A stretch of 64,000 nt of DNA. It comes from Rhizobium herbae (GTDB lineage Bacteria; Pseudomonadota; Alphaproteobacteria; Rhizobiales; Rhizobiaceae). Every line of letters starts with the position of its first letter. The first letter of the stretch is position 1. The translations under genes were made by a program, and so were the position numbers. The DNA lies in the NCBI RefSeq assembly GCF_017873135.1, contig NZ_JAGGJV010000003.1, positions 496,001 to 560,000 of the forward strand, given 5' to 3'. The notes under the pieces are model-generated. The model was not told the DNA's origin. It made no database searches and saw only the letters and a program-made list of their open reading frames with translations. Positions 29,393 to 38,136 of the stretch are shown piece after piece.

Positions 29393-30367
29393 ATGAGCGT
29401 TGAGACCACAACGGAAGCCGCACCGGTACCGAAGAAGGGCATGAATATCCTGTTCGGCCTGACCCTGCTCGGGCTGCTGCTGTTCCTCTGGCTGCTTCTC
29501 GGGGTTTCGACCACCAGCTTCTGGACCTCCAACAATATCAGCAACCTGCTGCGTCAGGGCGCGATGACGGCGATCCTCGCGGTGGGGCAGACCTTCGTCA
29601 TCATCACGGCCGGTATCGATCTTTCGGTTGGCGCCGTGGTCGGTTTCTCCAGCGTCACGGTCGCCTGGCTGCTACAGCACGGCGTACCGCTGTGGCCAGC
29701 CATGGGCATCACGCTTCTGGTTGGCGTGCTGATCGGCGCCTTTCATGCCTTCGGCATCGTGCGCATGGGGCTTCCTGCCTTCATCATCACACTGGCGACG
29801 CTGACCTCGCTGCGCGGCATCGGCCTGTTGGTCACCAATGGTTCGACGATCTCGATCAGCGACGAGTCTTTCACCAACTTCTCGCGCGCCGATTTCCTCG
29901 GCATTCCCAGCCTGTTCTGGATGGTTATCGTCGTGGCGATACCGGCTTATATCTTCCTGCATCTGAGCCGCTGGGGTCGCTACCTCTTTGCCGTCGGCTC
30001 CAACAGCGAAGCGGCGCGTCTGTCCGGCGTCAATGTCAACCGCACGATCTACCTCGCCTATATTCTGTCCTCCACATGCGCCGCTTTCGTCGGACTGCTG
30101 CTCGCCTCGCGCATCGGCATCGGCAACGCAACCCAGGCAGAAGGATGGGAGCTGCAGGCGATCGCCTCCTCCGTCATCGGCGGCACCAGTCTGTTCGGCG
30201 CGGTGGGGTCGGTCCACGGACCGCTGCTCGGCGCTTTCATTCTGGCGACCATCAACAACGGCGCCAATCTGCTCAACGTCAACGCCTTCGTGCAGCGGAT
30301 CATCACCGGCGTGCTGATCATCGTCATCGTCTATTTCGACCAGCTGCGCCGCCGCGGTTCGCGCTGA
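29393..30367 (+). CDS. Sugar ABC transporter permease (CUT2 type)
   Basis: A 324-residue inner-membrane protein of the RbsC family with roughly eight to ten hydrophobic segments. Recognisable parts are GQTFVIITAGIDLSVGAVVGF, the NSEAARLSGVNVNRTIYLAY cytoplasmic loop that contacts the ATPase, and GGTSLFGAVGSVHGPLLGAF. The start ATG 29393 follows GGAGGAAAG. It is the only permease gene, so it probably works as a homodimer. Separated from the ATPase gene by 43 bp. Confidence 0.93.
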   Translation: MSVETTTEAAPVPKKGMNILFGLTLLGLLLFLWLLLGVSTTSFWTSNNISNLLRQGAMTAILAVGQTFVIITAGIDLSVGAVVGFSSVTVAWLLQHGVPLWPAMGITLLVGVLIGAFHAFGIVRMGLPAFIITLATLTSLRGIGLLVTNGSTISISDESFTNFSRADFLGIPSLFWMVIVVAIPAYIFLHLSRWGRYLFAVGSNSEAARLSGVNVNRTIYLAYILSSTCAAFVGLLLASRIGIGNATQAEGWELQAIASSVIGGTSLFGAVGSVHGPLLGAFILATINNGANLLNVNAFVQRIITGVLIIVIVYFDQLRRRGSR

Positions 30368-30373
30368 TCGTTC

Positions 30374-30408
30374 CGGCATCCGGCGGGTTTGATCCCAGCC
30401 GGATGCCG
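30374..30408 (+). promoter_or_regulatory. Intercistronic hairpin 3 after the permease gene
   Basis: Perfect 11-bp stem CGGCATCCGGC / GCCGGATGCCG with a 13-nt loop, no T run. It is placed between permease and dehydrogenase genes and may dampen or stabilise the transcript. Confidence 0.55.
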
Positions 30409-30462
30409 CCAGAACCGTGAACGACAAAATTTTGCGGACGAGATTGCAAGGAGCTGCCTGCC

Positions 30463-31482
30463 ATGAAAGCGGCGATCTGCCCGGAGCCTGGGCGCCTGGA
30501 CATCATCGACAGACCTGCGCCTGGCGCGCCGCCGAAGGGCTGGGCGCGGCTGGCCGTCAGTCATGTCGGCATCTGCGGCACCGATTATCATATTTTCGAA
30601 GGCAAGCACCCCTATCTCGAATATCCCCGCATCATGGGACACGAGATTTCGGCAACCGTGATCGAATCCGGCGAAGGGGTTTCGCTGGCGCGGGGGACAC
30701 CCGTCATCGTCAATCCCTATCTTTCCTGTGGAATCTGCATCGCCTGCCGGAAGGGCAAGCCCAACTGCTGCACGGCGATCAGGGTGCTGGGCGTGCATAC
30801 CGACGGTGCCTTCTGCGAGGAAATCCTGGTGCCGGGGGAAAACCTCTACCCGGCGGGTGATCTTTCGCTGGAAGCGGCGGCGACCGTCGAATTCCTGGCT
30901 ATCGGCGCACATGCGGTGCGCCGTTCTCTCGCTCCGGCGGGATCAAGGGCACTGGTCATCGGTGCTGGCCCGATCGGTCTTGGAACAGCGCTTTTCTCCC
31001 GCATCGCCGGCCATCAGGTCACGCTTCTCGATGCCAGCGCCGAGCGGTTGGATATGGCCGCCGATCGACTTGGATTTGCCGAAGGCATATTGGCCGGGGA
31101 TGGTGCTTTAGAAGCGGTTCAGTCGGCGACGGATGGCGATGGTTTCGACGTCGTCTTCGATGCCACCGGCTATGGCGGCTCGATGGAGAAATCCTTCGCC
31201 TTCGTCGCGCATGGCGGTTGCCTCGTCTTCGTCAGCGTCGTCAAGGACGATATCCGCTTCTCCGATCCGGAATTCCACAAACGCGAAATGATGCTGGTCG
31301 GTAGCCGCAATGCGACGCGGCAGGATTTCGAGCACGTGGCCGCATCCATCCGGGCGGGTCAGGTGCCGGTGGAATCGCTGATCACCCACCGCACCACGCT
31401 GGATGATGTGGTGAACGACCTGCCGCGCTGGGCGCATGAAAAGGCAGGGCTGATCAAGGCGGTGGTCAAGATATCGCCATGA
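30463..31482 (+). CDS. Zinc-containing alcohol dehydrogenase (medium-chain, sorbitol/threonine dehydrogenase-like)
   Basis: A 339-residue MDR enzyme. The catalytic zinc ligands include Cys38 (GICGTD) and His60-Glu61 (MGHE). The structural zinc lobe is the CGICIACRKGKPNC segment. The Rossmann motif ALVIGAGPIGLGTAL follows. The substrate is unknown. In this locus it could oxidise 2-keto-3-deoxy-L-fuconate at C4, act on lactaldehyde or handle another sugar of the same family. It is translationally coupled (ATGA) to the lactonase-type gene and follows the transporter genes in the same direction. Confidence 0.86.
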   Translation: MKAAICPEPGRLDIIDRPAPGAPPKGWARLAVSHVGICGTDYHIFEGKHPYLEYPRIMGHEISATVIESGEGVSLARGTPVIVNPYLSCGICIACRKGKPNCCTAIRVLGVHTDGAFCEEILVPGENLYPAGDLSLEAAATVEFLAIGAHAVRRSLAPAGSRALVIGAGPIGLGTALFSRIAGHQVTLLDASAERLDMAADRLGFAEGILAGDGALEAVQSATDGDGFDVVFDATGYGGSMEKSFAFVAHGGCLVFVSVVKDDIRFSDPEFHKREMMLVGSRNATRQDFEHVAASIRAGQVPVESLITHRTTLDDVVNDLPRWAHEKAGLIKAVVKISP

Positions 31483-32312
31483 TGCGGATCGACGCCCATC
31501 AGCACTATTGGAGCCTCGGGCTCGGCCATAACGACTGGCCGCCACCGGACCTCGCGCCGATCTATCGGGATTTTACACCGGATGACCTGAAGCCGCATCT
31601 TGTCGCGGCCGGCGTTGCCAAAACCGTCCTTGTTCAGGCTGCGCCAAACCTGGCGGAAACGGAATTCCTGCTGGCTTTGGCCGCGCGCGAGGAGACTGTC
31701 GCCGCCGTTGTTGGCTGGGTAGACGTCTGGTCGCCGACGGCGCGTGCCGACCTCGAACGCTTCAAGCGACATTCGAAATTCAGGGGCATCCGTCCGATGC
31801 TCCAAGGCATTGACGATACGTTTTGCATCCTTCAACGCGAAGCAATTCGCACGCTCGAAATGCTGCCGGGTCTTGGCCTGCGTTTGGATGTCCTCATTCA
31901 GCCGCGCCATGTGCCGGTGATAGCAGCACTCGCCGATCGGCTGCCGGAGTTACACATCGTCATCGATCATGGGGCAAAACCTCTCATTGCCAAGGGTATC
32001 CTTGAGCCCTGGCGCTCCGATATGGCAGCCCTTGCCCGCCGGCGGAATGTCTGCGTCAAGCTCTCGGGCCTGGTGACTGAGGCAGGAGCAGGCTGGTCGG
32101 TGGATGAGCTGAAGCCCTATGCGCAGCACTTGCTGGACGTTTTCGGCCCGCAACGTGTGATGTTTGGCAGCGATTGGCCGGTGGTCAATCTCGATGCCAG
32201 CTATGGCGACTGGTGGATGGCCGCAAACGCCCTGCTTGCCGGTTTCGATGAAACCGACCGTAATGCTGTGCTTTGCGCGACGGCTGCCGGCTTCTACGGG
32301 ATCGAGATTTGA
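31479..32312 (+). CDS. Amidohydrolase family protein (COG3618), L-fuconolactonase-type
   Basis: A 277-residue TIM-barrel hydrolase starting with RIDAHQHYW (metal-ligand His7 and His9). It has a central conserved VIDHGAKP and a C-terminal GSDWPV with the catalytic aspartate, the COG3618 pattern. Characterised members hydrolyse sugar lactones such as L-fuconolactone, L-rhamnonolactone and 2-pyrone-4,6-dicarboxylate. Next to fucU and an aldose 1-dehydrogenase, L-fuconolactone hydrolysis is the best prediction. It is the last gene of the transport operon, its start overlapping the dehydrogenase stop. Confidence 0.87.
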   Translation: MMRIDAHQHYWSLGLGHNDWPPPDLAPIYRDFTPDDLKPHLVAAGVAKTVLVQAAPNLAETEFLLALAAREETVAAVVGWVDVWSPTARADLERFKRHSKFRGIRPMLQGIDDTFCILQREAIRTLEMLPGLGLRLDVLIQPRHVPVIAALADRLPELHIVIDHGAKPLIAKGILEPWRSDMAALARRRNVCVKLSGLVTEAGAGWSVDELKPYAQHLLDVFGPQRVMFGSDWPVVNLDASYGDWWMAANALLAGFDETDRNAVLCATAAGFYGIEI

Positions 32313-32527
32313 AGGCAGTTTCGCGCAAGCACCTTTACCTAGTATCAAATCCCTCCGTGGCAGGGTGTTGATCAGCACTTGTCGTGCCGGCAACGCGGCA
32401 TATTTATTGCGTCGCACAAGAAAAGTGCTAGTGTCGGCCTCACTTGCGGACACGAAGAACAAGAATGCAAGGTTGCGTCCGGTTGGGAGCGGCGTTGTCG
32501 TTTACGGTAACAAGGAGAACGCTTCCG

Positions 32528-33802
32528 ATGTTTTACCAGTTGTATGAACTGAACCACGCGATGATGGCACCCTGGCGCGCTGCGGCCGATGCCATGCGGC
32601 TGGCCTACGCCAATCCGTTGAACCCGATTTCCCATACCTATATGGGCCGAGCGGCCGCCGCCGGTCTTGAAGTGTTCGAACGCACGACGCGCCGATACGG
32701 AAAACCGGAATTCGGCCTGCCCGAGACGCTGATCGACGATAGTCCGGTCGCGGTACAGGAGCGGATCGTCTGGCGCGAGCCCTTCTGCAATCTCATCCAT
32801 TTCGAGCGTGCGCTGCCGAAGAACCGGTCTGCCGATCCAAAGGTGCTGATCGTTGCGCCGATGTCGGGGCATTATGCAACGCTGCTGCGCGGCACGGTCG
32901 AGGCGCTACTGCCGCAATCGGATGTCTACATCACCGACTGGATTGACGCCCGCACGGTGCCGCTGACGGAAGGCACCTTCGACCTCGACGATTATATCGA
33001 CTACGTCATCAACATGTTGCATTTCCTCGGCCCGGATACGCATGTCGTCGCCGTCTGTCAGCCTGCCGTTCCGGTGCTGGCCGCCGTTGCCCTCATGGAA
33101 TCCAACGACGATCCGCTATCGCCGTCTTCGATGACGCTGATGGGTGGCCCGATCGACACGCGCATCAATCCGACGGCGGTCAACAAGCTCGCCAAGGAAA
33201 AGCCGCTCAGCTGGTTCCGTGACAACGTGGTGATGCCGGTTCCTTTTCCGCAGGTCGGATTCCTGCGTCCGGTCTATCCAGGCTTCCTGCAGCTGTCCGG
33301 CTTCATGTCGATGAATCTCGACCGCCATGTCACAGCGACCAAGGATTTCTTCGAACATCTTGTCAAGAACGACGGCGACGCCGCTGAAAAGCACCGCGAT
33401 TTCTACGACGAATACATGGCGGTGATGGACCTGACGGCCGAGTTCTACCTGCAGACCGTCGACGTCGTCTTCATGCAGCACGCGCTTCCAAAGGGCGAAA
33501 TGATGCATCGCGGCCAGAAAGTGGATACGACTGCGATCCGCAAGGTGGCACTGCTGACGGTCGAGGGCGAGAACGACGATATCTCGGGCGTCGGCCAGAC
33601 GATGGCCGCTCAGACCATCTGCACCAACATTCCGGAGAACATGCGCCTGCATTACATGCAGCCGGATGTCGGCCATTACGGCGTCTTCAACGGATCGCGG
33701 TTCCGTCGCGAAATCGCTCCACGCATCACCGCGTTCCACCGCGAGCACGCCCGCAGCGCCAGGCCGGTGCGGCGGGTGATCAAGGGCGGTAAATCCGCCT
33801 GA
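32528..33802 (+). CDS. phaZ: Intracellular polyhydroxyalkanoate depolymerase PhaZ
   Basis: Alpha/beta hydrolase that mobilises stored poly-3-hydroxybutyrate in the cytoplasm. ATG 32528 is preceded by AAGGAG; 424 residues. The lipase-box-like nucleophile is a cysteine, Cys177 in VVAVCQPAV, as in the PhaC-like intracellular depolymerases. The C-terminal DVGHYGVFNGSRFR supplies the histidine. The 215-bp upstream gap (32313-32527) shows no gene; it should carry the promoter. PHB storage is common in rhizobia. Confidence 0.93.
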   Translation: MFYQLYELNHAMMAPWRAAADAMRLAYANPLNPISHTYMGRAAAAGLEVFERTTRRYGKPEFGLPETLIDDSPVAVQERIVWREPFCNLIHFERALPKNRSADPKVLIVAPMSGHYATLLRGTVEALLPQSDVYITDWIDARTVPLTEGTFDLDDYIDYVINMLHFLGPDTHVVAVCQPAVPVLAAVALMESNDDPLSPSSMTLMGGPIDTRINPTAVNKLAKEKPLSWFRDNVVMPVPFPQVGFLRPVYPGFLQLSGFMSMNLDRHVTATKDFFEHLVKNDGDAAEKHRDFYDEYMAVMDLTAEFYLQTVDVVFMQHALPKGEMMHRGQKVDTTAIRKVALLTVEGENDDISGVGQTMAAQTICTNIPENMRLHYMQPDVGHYGVFNGSRFRREIAPRITAFHREHARSARPVRRVIKGGKSA

Positions 33803-33811
33803 TTGAGAAGA

Positions 33812-33836
33812 GATATCGATTTCATCGATCGATATC
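33812..33836 (+). repeat. Inverted repeat downstream of phaZ
   Basis: GATATCGAT / ATCGATATC, a 9-bp perfect stem with a 7-nt loop starting 9 bp after the phaZ stop. It has no T run, so termination is doubtful. It could be a protein site or a 3' mRNA hairpin. Confidence 0.4.
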
Positions 33837-33947
33837 AGGGGCTTGCTGGAATCTGCGGATAATTGTCTTGCAGAGGGGCAAGCCTCTTCCCATCTCGTAA
33901 TAAGCGGGCCCGAAGGAGAGGCCCACTTTGAGCGAGGACTTCTGAAC

Positions 33948-34376
33948 ATGAACCAATCTGCATTGATCCGTCCGGACTGGACGCCCGCGACCATTGCCAT
34001 GATGGTACTCGGTTTCGTGGTTTTCTGGCCGCTTGGTCTTGCCATGCTTGCCTATATCCTGTTCGGCGAACGGCTGAAGAGCTTCAAGAAGGATGCCAAC
34101 GCCACCGTTGACGGCTTTTGCTCGTCCTTCAAGCGGAAGAGCCAGCGTTACGGCCGTCCAGGCTTCGGCACCGGCAACGTTGCCTTCGACGACTGGCGCG
34201 ACGCTGAACTGTCCCGTCTCGAGGAGGAACGCCGCAAACTCGATGAAATGCGCGAGCAGTTCGATGAGTATGTCCGCGAACTGCGACGTGCCAAGGACCA
34301 GGAAGATTTCGACCGTTTCATGCGCGAGCGCAATTCCGGCGGCCCCAGTTCGGTCCCGGGCTTCCCGGCCAACTGA
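33948..34376 (+). CDS. DUF2852 membrane protein
   Basis: A 142-residue protein from ATG 33948. The frame is open upstream to 33843, but this start gives the usual family form. One transmembrane segment lies at about 16-36 (MMVLGFVVFWPLGLAMLAYIL), followed by a polar region rich in Lys and Arg and a strongly charged helical stretch at about 85-125 (RLEEERRKLDEMREQFDEYV), probably a coiled coil. DUF2852 is typical of alphaproteobacteria and has no known function. A terminator follows. Confidence 0.85.
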   Translation: MNQSALIRPDWTPATIAMMVLGFVVFWPLGLAMLAYILFGERLKSFKKDANATVDGFCSSFKRKSQRYGRPGFGTGNVAFDDWRDAELSRLEEERRKLDEMREQFDEYVRELRRAKDQEDFDRFMRERNSGGPSSVPGFPAN

Positions 34377-34398
34377 TCCAGCGATCAGCGCTATAGAC

Positions 34399-34432
34399 AA
34401 AACCGGCATCCCAAAGGTGCCGGTTTTTCTTT
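34399..34432 (+). terminator. Rho-independent terminator after the DUF2852 gene
   Basis: AAAACCGGCA / TGCCGGTTTT, 10-bp stem with a 9-nt loop, then TCTTTTT. Confidence 0.9.
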
Positions 34433-34495
34433 TTGATGCGGTCCCGTTTGTTCGGGATCATGCGCCCTTCAAACGAATCGGCTATCAAGACACTC

Positions 34496-35254
34496 ATGTT
34501 CTCCCTGCTTCGAAAGTCGCGTCAGCCTAAAACCCCGCCACCGCCGGTGATGCGGACGGTCGATGTTGCCGGCAAGGTCATGCCTCTGACCATTCGCCAG
34601 AACGCCCGCGCCACGCGCATGACGCTGCGCATCGAGCCCGGCGGTCGTGCCCTGAAGATGACGATTCCCGCCGGATTGCCCGAACGCGAGATCAACGCCT
34701 TCCTCGATCGGCATCAGGGTTGGCTGATGACCAAGCTTGCGCGGTTTTCCGGCGAAAGCGTATTGGAAGAGGGCGGTACCATTTTGCTGCGCGGGGTCGC
34801 GCATCGGATCGAACGCACCGGCAAGCTTCGCGGTCTGACCGAAGCCGTCGTCATCGATGACGAGCCGGTGCTTCGCGTCAGCGGGGCTGAGGAGCATCTG
34901 CGCCGGCGCATCGCGGATTTCCTGAAGAAGGAAGCCCGCAGGGACCTGGAACGTCTGGTGTCGATCTACGCGCGCATGGTCGGTCGCAAGGTGAAGTCGC
35001 TGAGTTTCAAGGATACCCGCAGCCGCTGGGGTTCCTGCGCCGCCGATGGCGCCTTGAGTTTCTCCTGGCGCATTGTCATGGCGCCGCCGAAGGTGATCGA
35101 CTATCTCGCCGCCCACGAAGTCGCGCATCTGCGCGAAATGAACCACGGGCCTGATTTCTGGGATCTCTGCGAGCAGCTTTGTCCTGCGATGGACGATGCC
35201 AAGCGCTGGCTGAAGCGCAACGGCACCATGCTGCACGCAATCGACTTCGACTGA
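34496..35254 (+). CDS. M48/YgjP-type zinc metallopeptidase
   Basis: A 252-residue protein of the YgjP/DUF45 (WLM-like) group. The zinc motif is HEVAH at 207-211, with a third ligand probably in the following NHGPDFW. The conserved RSRWGSCAADGALSFSWR precedes it. There is no signal peptide or membrane segment, so it is cytoplasmic. The start is uncertain between ATG 34496 and ATG 34460; neither has a strong ribosome site. Substrates are unknown; the related yeast Wss1/SprT proteins degrade DNA-bound proteins, which cannot be assumed here. Confidence 0.87.
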   Translation: MFSLLRKSRQPKTPPPPVMRTVDVAGKVMPLTIRQNARATRMTLRIEPGGRALKMTIPAGLPEREINAFLDRHQGWLMTKLARFSGESVLEEGGTILLRGVAHRIERTGKLRGLTEAVVIDDEPVLRVSGAEEHLRRRIADFLKKEARRDLERLVSIYARMVGRKVKSLSFKDTRSRWGSCAADGALSFSWRIVMAPPKVIDYLAAHEVAHLREMNHGPDFWDLCEQLCPAMDDAKRWLKRNGTMLHAIDFD

Positions 35255-35265
35255 GCGTCTCCGGC

Positions 35266-35466
35266 TCAGCGCCGGTATTGGTTGCCCAGAGCTTCCCTGA
35301 TCTTCACGTCGGTCTTGTACTGGCTCAGCGCATAGACCGACCAGATTGCCGCTGGAATCCAGCCGATCAGGGTGATCTGTAGGATAAGGCAGACAATCCC
35401 CGCAATCGGCCGGCCGATGGTGAAAAATTGAAGCCATGGCAGGATGATGGCAAGCAGAAGGCGCAT
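35266..35466 (-). CDS. YqaE/Pmp3 family small membrane protein
   Basis: A 66-residue peptide from ATG 35466 with two hydrophobic segments (about 2-22 and 27-47) and the Pmp3 pattern LLAIILPWLQFF...ITLIGWIPAAIWSVYAL. Homologues occur in bacteria, fungi and plants and are linked to membrane potential and salt or cold stress. It converges on the peptidase gene, with 11 bp between stop codons. Too short for any further prediction. Confidence 0.85.
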   Translation of the reverse strand: MRLLLAIILPWLQFFTIGRPIAGIVCLILQITLIGWIPAAIWSVYALSQYKTDVKIREALGNQYRR

Positions 35467-35522
35467 GATGTTCTCCGTGTTTCTATTCCGGATATAGGGA
35501 ACCACGCCGGCCACGCAACCGG

Positions 35523-35888
35523 CTAAAGCGTGTAGGGGACGCGGACGAACGGGGAATCCGTCGCAAAATCCTTCGTATCTCGCGTGATAAGCAGCATGTG
35601 ATGCGCCTGTGCAGATGCCTCGATAATCGCGTCCGGGAGCTTGATGGGACGCTTGCGGCGCAACGCCACGGCAAGGTCGGCGATCGGTGCCGTCAGTCCG
35701 ACCAGCGTGAAGCTGGCCAGGAAGGCACGGGTTGCCTGTTCCACGTGTTCGCCGGCGCCTGCCATGACTTCCATCCACGAAATGATGCTGATGCCCCTTT
35801 CGTCGTAAAGGGCGAGTTCGTCGCGCGCCTGGGGAATGCCGTTCAAGTAGTCGATCAGGATGTTGGTATCGAACAGTGCCTTCACCAT
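35523..35888 (-). CDS. vapC: PIN-domain ribonuclease toxin (VapC-type)
   Basis: A 121-residue protein from ATG 35888 (MVKALFDTN). PIN-domain acidic residues are Asp7, Glu40, Asp86 and Asp104/Asp107 (FDTN, WMEVM, LPDAII, TRDTKDF). VapC toxins cleave tRNA or rRNA in the cytoplasm, held in check by the cognate antitoxin. It overlaps the upstream antitoxin gene by 7 bp, which strongly supports the pair. Target specificity cannot be read from sequence. Confidence 0.88.
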   Translation of the reverse strand: MVKALFDTNILIDYLNGIPQARDELALYDERGISIISWMEVMAGAGEHVEQATRAFLASFTLVGLTAPIADLAVALRRKRPIKLPDAIIEASAQAHHMLLITRDTKDFATDSPFVRVPYTL

Positions 35889-36097
35889 TCGCTGCGGGCC
35901 TTTTCCTGATAGCTCAACCCATCCATCCCGCCGTCGCCCCAAAGCCCGAAGGCTTCGTTTGTTTCAGCTCGGTTGCGGCGCAGAACATACTCGTCGATCG
36001 CAGCCCGGATGACGGCGGCGCGCGAGAGCTTTTCGGCTTTTGCGATATCTTCAAGCGCTTGAACCTGAAGCTCTGTAATATCGATCAACGTTCTCAT
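35882..36097 (-). CDS. Ribbon-helix-helix antitoxin (VapB-type)
   Basis: A 71-residue protein. The N-terminal ribbon-helix-helix (about 1-42: MRTLIDITELQVQALEDIA...SRAAVIRAAIDEYVLRR) binds DNA. The C-terminal tail with WGDGGMDGLSYQEKARSEW would wrap the toxin, the tryptophan/glycine-rich pattern seen in RHH partners of PIN toxins. It is first in the operon. An AT-rich palindromic region directly upstream is the likely autoregulatory operator. Confidence 0.87.
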   Translation of the reverse strand: MRTLIDITELQVQALEDIAKAEKLSRAAVIRAAIDEYVLRRNRAETNEAFGLWGDGGMDGLSYQEKARSEW

Positions 36098-36110
36098 AAT
36101 CCACCTGTTG

Positions 36111-36130
36111 TATATCGATATATGATATCA
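36111..36130. promoter_or_regulatory. Candidate operator of the toxin-antitoxin operon
   Basis: Two adjacent perfect palindromes, TATATCGATATA (36111-36122) and TGATATCA (36123-36130), lie 13 bp upstream of the antitoxin start, where a minus-strand promoter would be. This is typical of ribbon-helix-helix autoregulation. Confidence 0.6.
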
Positions 36131-36225
36131 CTCTGTCGAAATCTTGTCATTGGGATATGCGACAAAGCCCGCATTTGTCGGTTTCAGGCTCGACTCACGG
36201 ATGATTTCATGGCAGGTCGCTGTGC

Positions 36226-36915
36226 ATGAAAACGGAAGTCAAAATTTGCGGACTGAAGACCGCCGAGGCTGTCGACAAGGCCGTTGCGCTGGGCGCCAGC
36301 CACGCGGGTTTCATCTTTTTCCCCAGAAGCCCGCGCAATATCGAGCCGGATGACGCAGGCCGCCTCGCCGATCGTATTCGCGGCAAGGCGAAGATCGTCG
36401 CGGTGACGGTTGATGCCGACAATGACGATCTCGACGAAATCGTCTCGGCCTTGTCTCCCGATATGCTGCAGCTTCACGGCAATGAAAGCCCGGATCGCGT
36501 TCTGACCGTCAAGGCGGTTTATGGGCTGCCGGTGATCAAGGCCCTATCGATCCGGGACGCCGATGATCTGAGGCGGATCGAACCCTATATAGGCATTGCC
36601 GATCGGTTTTTGCTCGATGCCAAGCCGCCGAAGGGATCGGACCTTCCCGGCGGTAACGGCGTGTCTTTCGACTGGAGGCTGCTGGATATGCTTGACGAAA
36701 GCGTCGATTACATGCTTTCCGGTGGTTTGAATGCGGACAATATCGGCGAGGCCCTGGCGGTCACGGGCGCAAAGGCCGTCGATACCTCGTCAGGCGTGGA
36801 AAGTGCGCCGGGTGTGAAAGACCTGAATCGCATGGAAGAATTTTTCAAGGCCGTCGCCCGCGCGGAGACGGACATCATCGCCAGGGATGGTGCATTGGCA
36901 GGGAGAAGCAAGTGA
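36226..36915 (+). CDS. trpF: Phosphoribosylanthranilate isomerase TrpF
   Basis: Amadori rearrangement of N-(5-phosphoribosyl)anthranilate in tryptophan synthesis. The 229-residue TIM barrel begins with the signature [12 protein letters not shown] (about 5-16, general-base Cys8). It continues with [21 protein letters not shown], and GLNADNI near the phosphate-binding end. It heads the trpF-trpB-trpA cluster; its stop overlaps the trpB GTG start (GTGA). Confidence 0.96.
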   Translation: MKTEVKICGLKTAEAVDKAVALGASHAGFIFFPRSPRNIEPDDAGRLADRIRGKAKIVAVTVDADNDDLDEIVSALSPDMLQLHGNESPDRVLTVKAVYGLPVIKALSIRDADDLRRIEPYIGIADRFLLDAKPPKGSDLPGGNGVSFDWRLLDMLDESVDYMLSGGLNADNIGEALAVTGAKAVDTSSGVESAPGVKDLNRMEEFFKAVARAETDIIARDGALAGRSK

Positions 36916-38132
36916 ACGAGACGCCAAAATTGAATTCGTTCAAGGCCGGTCCGGACGAAGATGGCCGCTTCGGCATTTTCGGCGGCCGTTTCGTCGCCGA
37001 AACCCTGATGCCGCTGATCCTCGATCTGCAGGACGAGTGGACGAGGGCCAGAACCGATGCCGCATTCCAGGCGGAACTCCAGCACCTCAACACCCATTAT
37101 ACCGGCCGGCCGAGCCCGCTCTATTTCGCCGAGCGCATGACGGCGGAACTGGGCGGCGCGAAGATCTATTTCAAGCGCGACGAGCTCAACCACACCGGTT
37201 CGCACAAGATCAACAATTGCCTCGGCCAGATTCTGCTTGCCAAGCGCATGGGCAAGACACGGATCATCGCTGAAACAGGCGCCGGCCAGCATGGCGTTGC
37301 CTCCGCCACCGTTGCCGCCCGCTTCGGCCTGCCTTGCGTCGTCTACATGGGCGCGACAGATGTCGAGCGGCAGGCGCCGAACGTGTTCCGCATGAAGCTG
37401 CTTGGCGCCGAGGTCAAGCCGGTGACGGCCGGTCACGGCACGCTGAAGGACGCGATGAACGAGGCCTTGCGCGACTGGGTCACCAATGTCGACGACACCT
37501 ATTACATGATCGGAACCGCTGCAGGCCCGCATCCCTATCCGGAAATGGTGCGCGAGTTCCAGTCGGTGATCGGCAAGGAAGTGCGCGAGCAGATGATGGC
37601 GGCCGAAGGCCGTCTTCCGGACTTGCTGGTCGCCGCTGTCGGCGGCGGATCGAACGCAATCGGACTGTTCCATCCCTTCCTAGACGACCAGAGCGTCAAG
37701 ATCGTCGGCGTCGAAGCGGGCGGCAAGGGCCTGGACGGCGAGGAACATTGTGCGTCGCTGACGGCCGGTTCTCCGGGCGTGCTGCATGGCAACCGCACCT
37801 ATCTGCTGCAGGACGGTGACGGACAGATCAAGGAAGGCCATTCCATTTCCGCCGGTCTCGACTATCCGGGCATTGGTCCGGAACATTCATGGCTGAAGGA
37901 TGCCGGCCGCGTCGAATATGTGCCGATCATGGACCATGAGGCGCTGGAGGCCTTCCAGTTCCTGACGCGTCTCGAGGGCATCATTCCAGCACTCGAGCCG
38001 AGCCATGCGCTGGCGGAAGTCATGAAGCGGGCCCCGAAGATGGACAAGGACCAGATCATCGTCATGAATCTCTGCGGCCGCGGCGACAAGGACATTTTCA
38101 CCGTCGGCAAGCTGCTTGGAATGGGACTGTAA
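36912..38132 (+). CDS. trpB: Tryptophan synthase beta subunit
   Basis: PLP enzyme that condenses indole with serine to give tryptophan. The 406-residue protein carries the PLP lysine Lys99 in [10 protein letters not shown] and the cofactor phosphate loop VGGGSNAIG. The start is GTG 36912, overlapping trpF. It precedes trpA by 4 bp, so the alpha2-beta2 complex genes are coupled. Confidence 0.97.
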   Translation: MNETPKLNSFKAGPDEDGRFGIFGGRFVAETLMPLILDLQDEWTRARTDAAFQAELQHLNTHYTGRPSPLYFAERMTAELGGAKIYFKRDELNHTGSHKINNCLGQILLAKRMGKTRIIAETGAGQHGVASATVAARFGLPCVVYMGATDVERQAPNVFRMKLLGAEVKPVTAGHGTLKDAMNEALRDWVTNVDDTYYMIGTAAGPHPYPEMVREFQSVIGKEVREQMMAAEGRLPDLLVAAVGGGSNAIGLFHPFLDDQSVKIVGVEAGGKGLDGEEHCASLTAGSPGVLHGNRTYLLQDGDGQIKEGHSISAGLDYPGIGPEHSWLKDAGRVEYVPIMDHEALEAFQFLTRLEGIIPALEPSHALAEVMKRAPKMDKDQIIVMNLCGRGDKDIFTVGKLLGMGL

Positions 38133-38136
38133 GACG

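Noticed and set aside
33812-33836. Terminator after phaZ
   Set aside because: The 9-bp stem is AT-rich and lacks a T run, so it is reported as an inverted repeat only.
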